From positions 62,001-126,000 of the forward strand of contig CACEBD010000001.1 of NCBI GenBank assembly GCA_902557775.1: a DNA stretch of 64,000 nt, given 5' to 3'. The notes below the pieces were generated by a model. The model had not been told where the DNA came from and did not search any database. It saw only the letters and a list, made by a program, of their open reading frames with translations. Of this stretch, positions 60,691-64,000 are shown piece after piece. How positions within the stretch are numbered: the first letter of the stretch is position 1; each line of letters opens with the position of its first letter. The translations under genes and the position numbers were made by a program. Source of the stretch: an uncultured Pelagibacteraceae bacterium (GTDB lineage Bacteria; Pseudomonadota; Alphaproteobacteria; Pelagibacterales; Pelagibacteraceae).

Positions 60691-62546
60691 TGTTTAAAGG
60701 AGATTTTATACAAAACCTTCCTAAAATATATGGTACCTACACTGGTGGCTTTATAGTGTTCATCATTTTGATGGCATTAGCAGAGCAAGCAGGTGTGTCA
60801 GCTAAAAACATCGGAGTGATGTTCGTAGCTTTCACGGTATTGATTTATGCCTTAATTGGTTATTTATCAAGAACCATACAAGTAGATGCCTACTATGTTG
60901 CAGGAAGACAAGTGCCAACCGTGTTTAACGGAATGGCAACAGCAGCTGACTGGATGTCAGGTGCATCATTCGTAGCTTTAGCGGGTGGAGTTTACTTTGG
61001 TGGCTATACTTATATGGCCTTCTTAGTAGGTTGGACAGGTGGATACGTACTTGTTGCAACACTAATGGCTCCGTACCTAAGAAAGTTTGGATGTTACACA
61101 GTTCCTGATTTTATCGGAACACGATACGGTGGTAATGCGGTGAGAGCTGCATCAGTATTCGTGCTTTTCATAGCATCATTTACCTACGTAACAGCACAAA
61201 TTAATGCTACGGGAACAATTGCTTCTAGAGCTCTTGGAATTCCGTTCGAAGCAGGAGTATGGGTAGGATTAATAAGTATCCTTATCTGTTCAATGCTTGG
61301 TGGAATGAGAGCCGTAACTTGGACACAAGTTGCTCAGTACATTGTATTAATCATCGCATACTTAATACCAGTATTCTGGATTAGTTCTAACGTAGGTGGA
61401 GGAATTTTCCCTCACTTGATGTTAGGTGATGAAGTTGCAAGACTTGGTGAACTTGAACAGCAATTTGGACTAGTTAAAAACAGCGCCGCAGATATGAAAG
61501 CAGCTGGGGTACCAGGAGGATTGAAATACATCTCTGGATCTCACTCTGGAGTACCTGAAGGTGGAATGGCTGTCTGGAAATACTTATCGTTAGCGATTTG
61601 TATGATGGTAGGAACTGCATCGTTACCTCATATCTTAATGAGATACTTTACAACTCCTACAGTAAGAGCAGCAAGAAAATCAGTAGCTTGGTCGCTATTC
61701 TTTATTTTCTTACTTTACTCTTCAGCGCCTATGTTAGCGACATTGTCTAAATTAGCATTGATGGATCCTAATCTACCAACTGGAATTATCGGAAAATCTA
61801 TTTCTGAAGTTCAGTCGATAGAGTGGGTTCAAAGATGGTCTGAAGTTAAGCAAGTATTTATTGCAGACTTTAATGGTGACGGAATACTTCAGTTGAACGA
61901 ATGGTTCATGAGAGGTGACGTTGTAGTATTAGCTACTCCAGAAGTAGCGGGTCTACCGTTCGTAATCTCAGGACTTGTGTTTGCTGGTGGTATGGCTGCT
62001 GCCATGTCAACTGCCGATGGTTTAGTTCTTGCGATATCAAATGCGTTATCACACGACATTTATTACAAGATCATAAATCCAAAAGCGGAGACATCTAAAA
62101 GACTATTAGTTGCTCGTACACTTCTAGTAATAATCGGAGCTGCTGGTGCTTACATAGCCTCTTTCAGGCTAACAAGTATCTTAGGTTCGGTTGCTTGGGC
62201 ATTCGACTTTGCAATGTCAGGTTTATTCTTCCCACTTGTACTTGGTGTATGGTGGAAGAGAGCTACTAGAGAAGGTGCAATCGCTGGTATATTGGCGGGA
62301 ATTATTTCAGGAACAGTTTACTTAACGTGGGTGTTCCCTAAATTCTCAGTTCCAATATGGGGCGGTGTAAATACTCCTTTCTTAGGTATTGACCACTTAA
62401 GATTTGGTTTAATTGGAGCACCAATTTGTTTAGTTGTAATGGTGGTAGTCAGTTTAATGACTAAAGAACCAAGTCCAGCTACACAAAAATTAGTAGACGA
62501 TACAAGAATACCAACAGGTAAGGCTATTCTTGGTAAGCAACACTAA
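60690..62546 (+). CDS. Sodium:solute symporter, acetate/monocarboxylate type (VC_2705 subfamily)
   Basis: This is a Na+-coupled carboxylate symporter of 618 residues, about 13 membrane segments. SSS features include DAYYVAGRQVPTVFNGMATA and ADWMSGASFVALAGG, and GGMAAAMSTADGLVLAISNA near residue 430. A canonical EF-hand loop is inserted at residues 393-404 (DFNGDGILQLNE). Codon choice contains more C and G than neighbours, as in highly expressed genes. Acetate is the likely substrate given acs nearby; pyruvate or propionate are alternatives. Confidence 0.9.
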   Translation: MFKGDFIQNLPKIYGTYTGGFIVFIILMALAEQAGVSAKNIGVMFVAFTVLIYALIGYLSRTIQVDAYYVAGRQVPTVFNGMATAADWMSGASFVALAGGVYFGGYTYMAFLVGWTGGYVLVATLMAPYLRKFGCYTVPDFIGTRYGGNAVRAASVFVLFIASFTYVTAQINATGTIASRALGIPFEAGVWVGLISILICSMLGGMRAVTWTQVAQYIVLIIAYLIPVFWISSNVGGGIFPHLMLGDEVARLGELEQQFGLVKNSAADMKAAGVPGGLKYISGSHSGVPEGGMAVWKYLSLAICMMVGTASLPHILMRYFTTPTVRAARKSVAWSLFFIFLLYSSAPMLATLSKLALMDPNLPTGIIGKSISEVQSIEWVQRWSEVKQVFIADFNGDGILQLNEWFMRGDVVVLATPEVAGLPFVISGLVFAGGMAAAMSTADGLVLAISNALSHDIYYKIINPKAETSKRLLVARTLLVIIGAAGAYIASFRLTSILGSVAWAFDFAMSGLFFPLVLGVWWKRATREGAIAGILAGIISGTVYLTWVFPKFSVPIWGGVNTPFLGIDHLRFGLIGAPICLVVMVVVSLMTKEPSPATQKLVDDTRIPTGKAILGKQH

Positions 62547-62565
62547 TTAACAATTATTTAAAATT

Positions 62566-62597
62566 AAAAGGGGCGATTTATTCGCCCCTTTTTTTTT
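62566..62597 (+). terminator. Rho-independent terminator after the symporter
   Basis: An 11-bp stem (AAAAGGGGCGA with TCGCCCCTTTT) with a 5-base loop is followed by a run of nine T in total. It lies 20 bases after the symporter stop and closes the DUF4212-symporter unit. Confidence 0.92.
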
Positions 62598-62622
62598 ACC
62601 CAAATCATGATACTTTAGAAAT

Positions 62623-62958
62623 ATGATACCTACTTGGGCTATAGTTCTAGACTATATATTAGGAACAATTATGTGGACCTTAATAGGTAGAGCTTTTATG
62701 AATATTTTTCAAAGAGAAGACTCTCAGTTTTTCTTTATGAGAGTATTTGTAAAATATACTAATCCTATAATTAATTTGTTCAAATTTATCACGCCTAGTT
62801 TCTTATTTGGTCCTTTTATAGCTTTGTATGTTGCTTGGTTTTTCTACCTATTTAGATTTTATGCCATGCCTTATATTTTAGGTTATGACGTCTGGGGAAT
62901 GCTTGCATTTCCATTAGAAAGTGATTTTTCAAGACAATTATATCAACTGTTTAATTAA
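62623..62958 (+). CDS. Small hypothetical membrane protein (possibly YggT-like)
   Basis: This 111-residue protein has two or three hydrophobic segments (about 5-22, 60-80). The middle segment MRVFVKYTNPIINLFKFITPSFL loosely recalls YggT proteins, but the typical RRxLP loop is absent, so the family is uncertain. It lies between the terminator and rpe and probably has its own promoter. Confidence 0.65.
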   Translation: MIPTWAIVLDYILGTIMWTLIGRAFMNIFQREDSQFFFMRVFVKYTNPIINLFKFITPSFLFGPFIALYVAWFFYLFRFYAMPYILGYDVWGMLAFPLESDFSRQLYQLFN

Positions 62959-63001
62959 GCTTATTTTTTGACAAAGTTTTGGATTAAAATATAAGTAAAG
63001 A

Positions 63002-63664
63002 ATGAGTAACTCGATTAAAATTTCACCATCTATTCTATCAGCTGATTTCAGTAAATTGGGTAGTGAGGTTATTTCTTTAGAAAAAGCTGGTGCAGACTAT
63101 ATACACATAGATGTAATGGATGGACATTTTGTTCCAAATTTGACTATAGGGCCTGAAGTTATAAAAAAACTTCGTCCCCTAACGAAGAAAACATTTGATG
63201 TTCATCTAATGATTTCACCAGTAGATAACTTTATTAAAGACTTTGCTGATGCAGGATCAGACATTATTACTTTTCATCCTGAAGCTACTCGAGATATTTC
63301 AAAAACAATAGATTTAATTAAGAATGAGAAAAAAAAAGTTGGAATTTCGCTTAAACCAAAATCAAAAATAGACTTAATCGAAAATTATTTAAGTGAGATA
63401 GACTTAGTACTTATTATGAGTGTTGAGCCAGGGTTTGGTGGACAAAAATTTATGCCTGAAGTTTTAAGTAAAACTAAAACTTTAAAAAAAATGATTAAAG
63501 AAAAAAATTTAAATGTAGATATTGAAATTGATGGTGGAATTAATTTTGAAAATTGTACTCTAGCTAAAGAGGCTGGTGCAAATATTCTTGTTTCTGGTTC
63601 AACTATATTTAGAGAAAACCAAGGTGACTTGAAAAAAAATATAGAAATTTTAAGAAAAAATTAG
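63002..63664 (+). CDS. rpe: Ribulose-phosphate 3-epimerase
   Basis: It interconverts ribulose 5-phosphate and xylulose 5-phosphate. The protein has 220 residues. Metal-binding residues are visible in ISPSILSADFSKLG, YIHIDVMDGHFVPN, FDVHLMI and IEIDGGIN, and the phosphate loop is NILVSGSTIF. The downstream gene starts 4 bases later. Confidence 0.97.
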   Translation: MSNSIKISPSILSADFSKLGSEVISLEKAGADYIHIDVMDGHFVPNLTIGPEVIKKLRPLTKKTFDVHLMISPVDNFIKDFADAGSDIITFHPEATRDISKTIDLIKNEKKKVGISLKPKSKIDLIENYLSEIDLVLIMSVEPGFGGQKFMPEVLSKTKTLKKMIKEKNLNVDIEIDGGINFENCTLAKEAGANILVSGSTIFRENQGDLKKNIEILRKN

Positions 63665-63667
63665 TAG

Positions 63668-64000
63668 ATGTTTGGCTTAAAAGGTGCCTATTTTTATTTA
63701 ATTGCTCTTCAAATAACTATTATCAAATTTTTTAAGAAAATATATTTTACTTCGAACTATTACAATAAATCTTTGTTATCAAAGATACCTGTACAGGTTT
63801 ACTATAATCCCAATCCATTTTTATTATCAATAATATCTCCATATAAGAGGGGATCTTTTAAAATAAGTGAAATTAATCCTAACGATTTTTGGTTAAGTCA
63901 TAAAAACAATTTTGATCATCACAATTTTTTGTGGCTAAGTTTAATCGATAGAAAAGTAGATGGAAAAAATATTCAAAAAATTATTTTTTTATGGATGCTT
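63668..64000 (+). CDS. Probable heparinase II/III-like protein, partial (N-terminal 111 codons)
   Basis: An open frame from the ATG at 63668-63670 runs to the right edge. The visible residues include a hydrophobic N-terminus, a YYNPNPFLLSIISPYKRGSF region and a HNFLWLSLIDRK motif. In alphaproteobacteria a heparinase II/III family gene often follows rpe and precedes purH, and the motif fits its N-terminal domain. This is based on a small piece; treat as tentative. Confidence 0.5.
   Translation, partial: MFGLKGAYFYLIALQITIIKFFKKIYFTSNYYNKSLLSKIPVQVYYNPNPFLLSIISPYKRGSFKISEINPNDFWLSHKNNFDHHNFLWLSLIDRKVDGKNIQKIIFLWML

Overview
The window looks like a piece of a streamlined, very AT-rich alphaproteobacterial chromosome of the SAR11 (Pelagibacterales) type. 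This is judged from protein similarity, gene order, tiny or negative intergenic distances, and the lack of mobile elements, prophage, CRISPR, rRNA or tRNA genes. It is core genome rather than an accessory island.

Layout. (1) 1-26300, minus strand, an almost gapless run of housekeeping genes. In transcription order it is ffh, rpsP, trmD, rplS, leuC, leuD, leuB, asd, sdhC, sdhD, sdhA, sdhB, mmsA, mdh, sucC, sucD, sucA, sucB, lpdA, priA, then atpH, atpA, atpG and atpD (cut by the window edge). This joins signal recognition, translation, leucine and lysine/threonine synthesis, the second half of the TCA cycle and F1-ATPase. rimM, usually between rpsP and trmD, is absent. (2) 26301-28205: a structured RNA leader of ffh, then dapF and ftsY on the plus strand. 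(3) 28188-30044, minus strand: an alpha/beta hydrolase, a DMT permease and a 59-residue membrane ORF. (4) 30034-41995, minus strand: an organic-acid cluster with an amidase, a TRAP transporter (dctP, terminator hairpin, dctQ, dctM), a 2-hydroxyacid dehydrogenase, glycolate oxidase GlcDEF, an aminotransferase and an LldD-type FMN dehydrogenase. (5) 42001-46657, minus strand: a PagL-like outer-membrane protein and cytochrome c maturation genes ccmCDEFGH. ccmA and ccmB are not here. (6) 46658-46831: a compact inverted-repeat-rich intergenic element of unknown function, then hspQ. (7) 47233-55944: mixed small operons (ispZ/yciB, DUF2794, Bax-inhibitor-1, aldo/keto reductase, IalB-like, argG, PsiE-like, folD, YggT, MscS, hemD, hemC). 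(8) 56000-64000: tsaD, an EVE-domain gene, acs with an odd Lys/Arg-rich N-terminal extension, an unknown gene, a DUF4212 plus sodium:solute symporter pair, a small membrane protein, rpe and the start of a probable heparinase-like gene.

How it works together. Small organic acids enter by the TRAP and Na+ symporters. They are oxidised by GlcDEF/LldD or activated by Acs and fed to the TCA enzymes, which supply NADH and quinol for the respiratory chain and ATP synthase. Ccm and HemCD support cytochromes. The least explained items are the intergenic element near 46.7 kb, the basic tail on Acs, the low-complexity tails on S16 and L19, and the palindrome and hairpin signals near the transporters.
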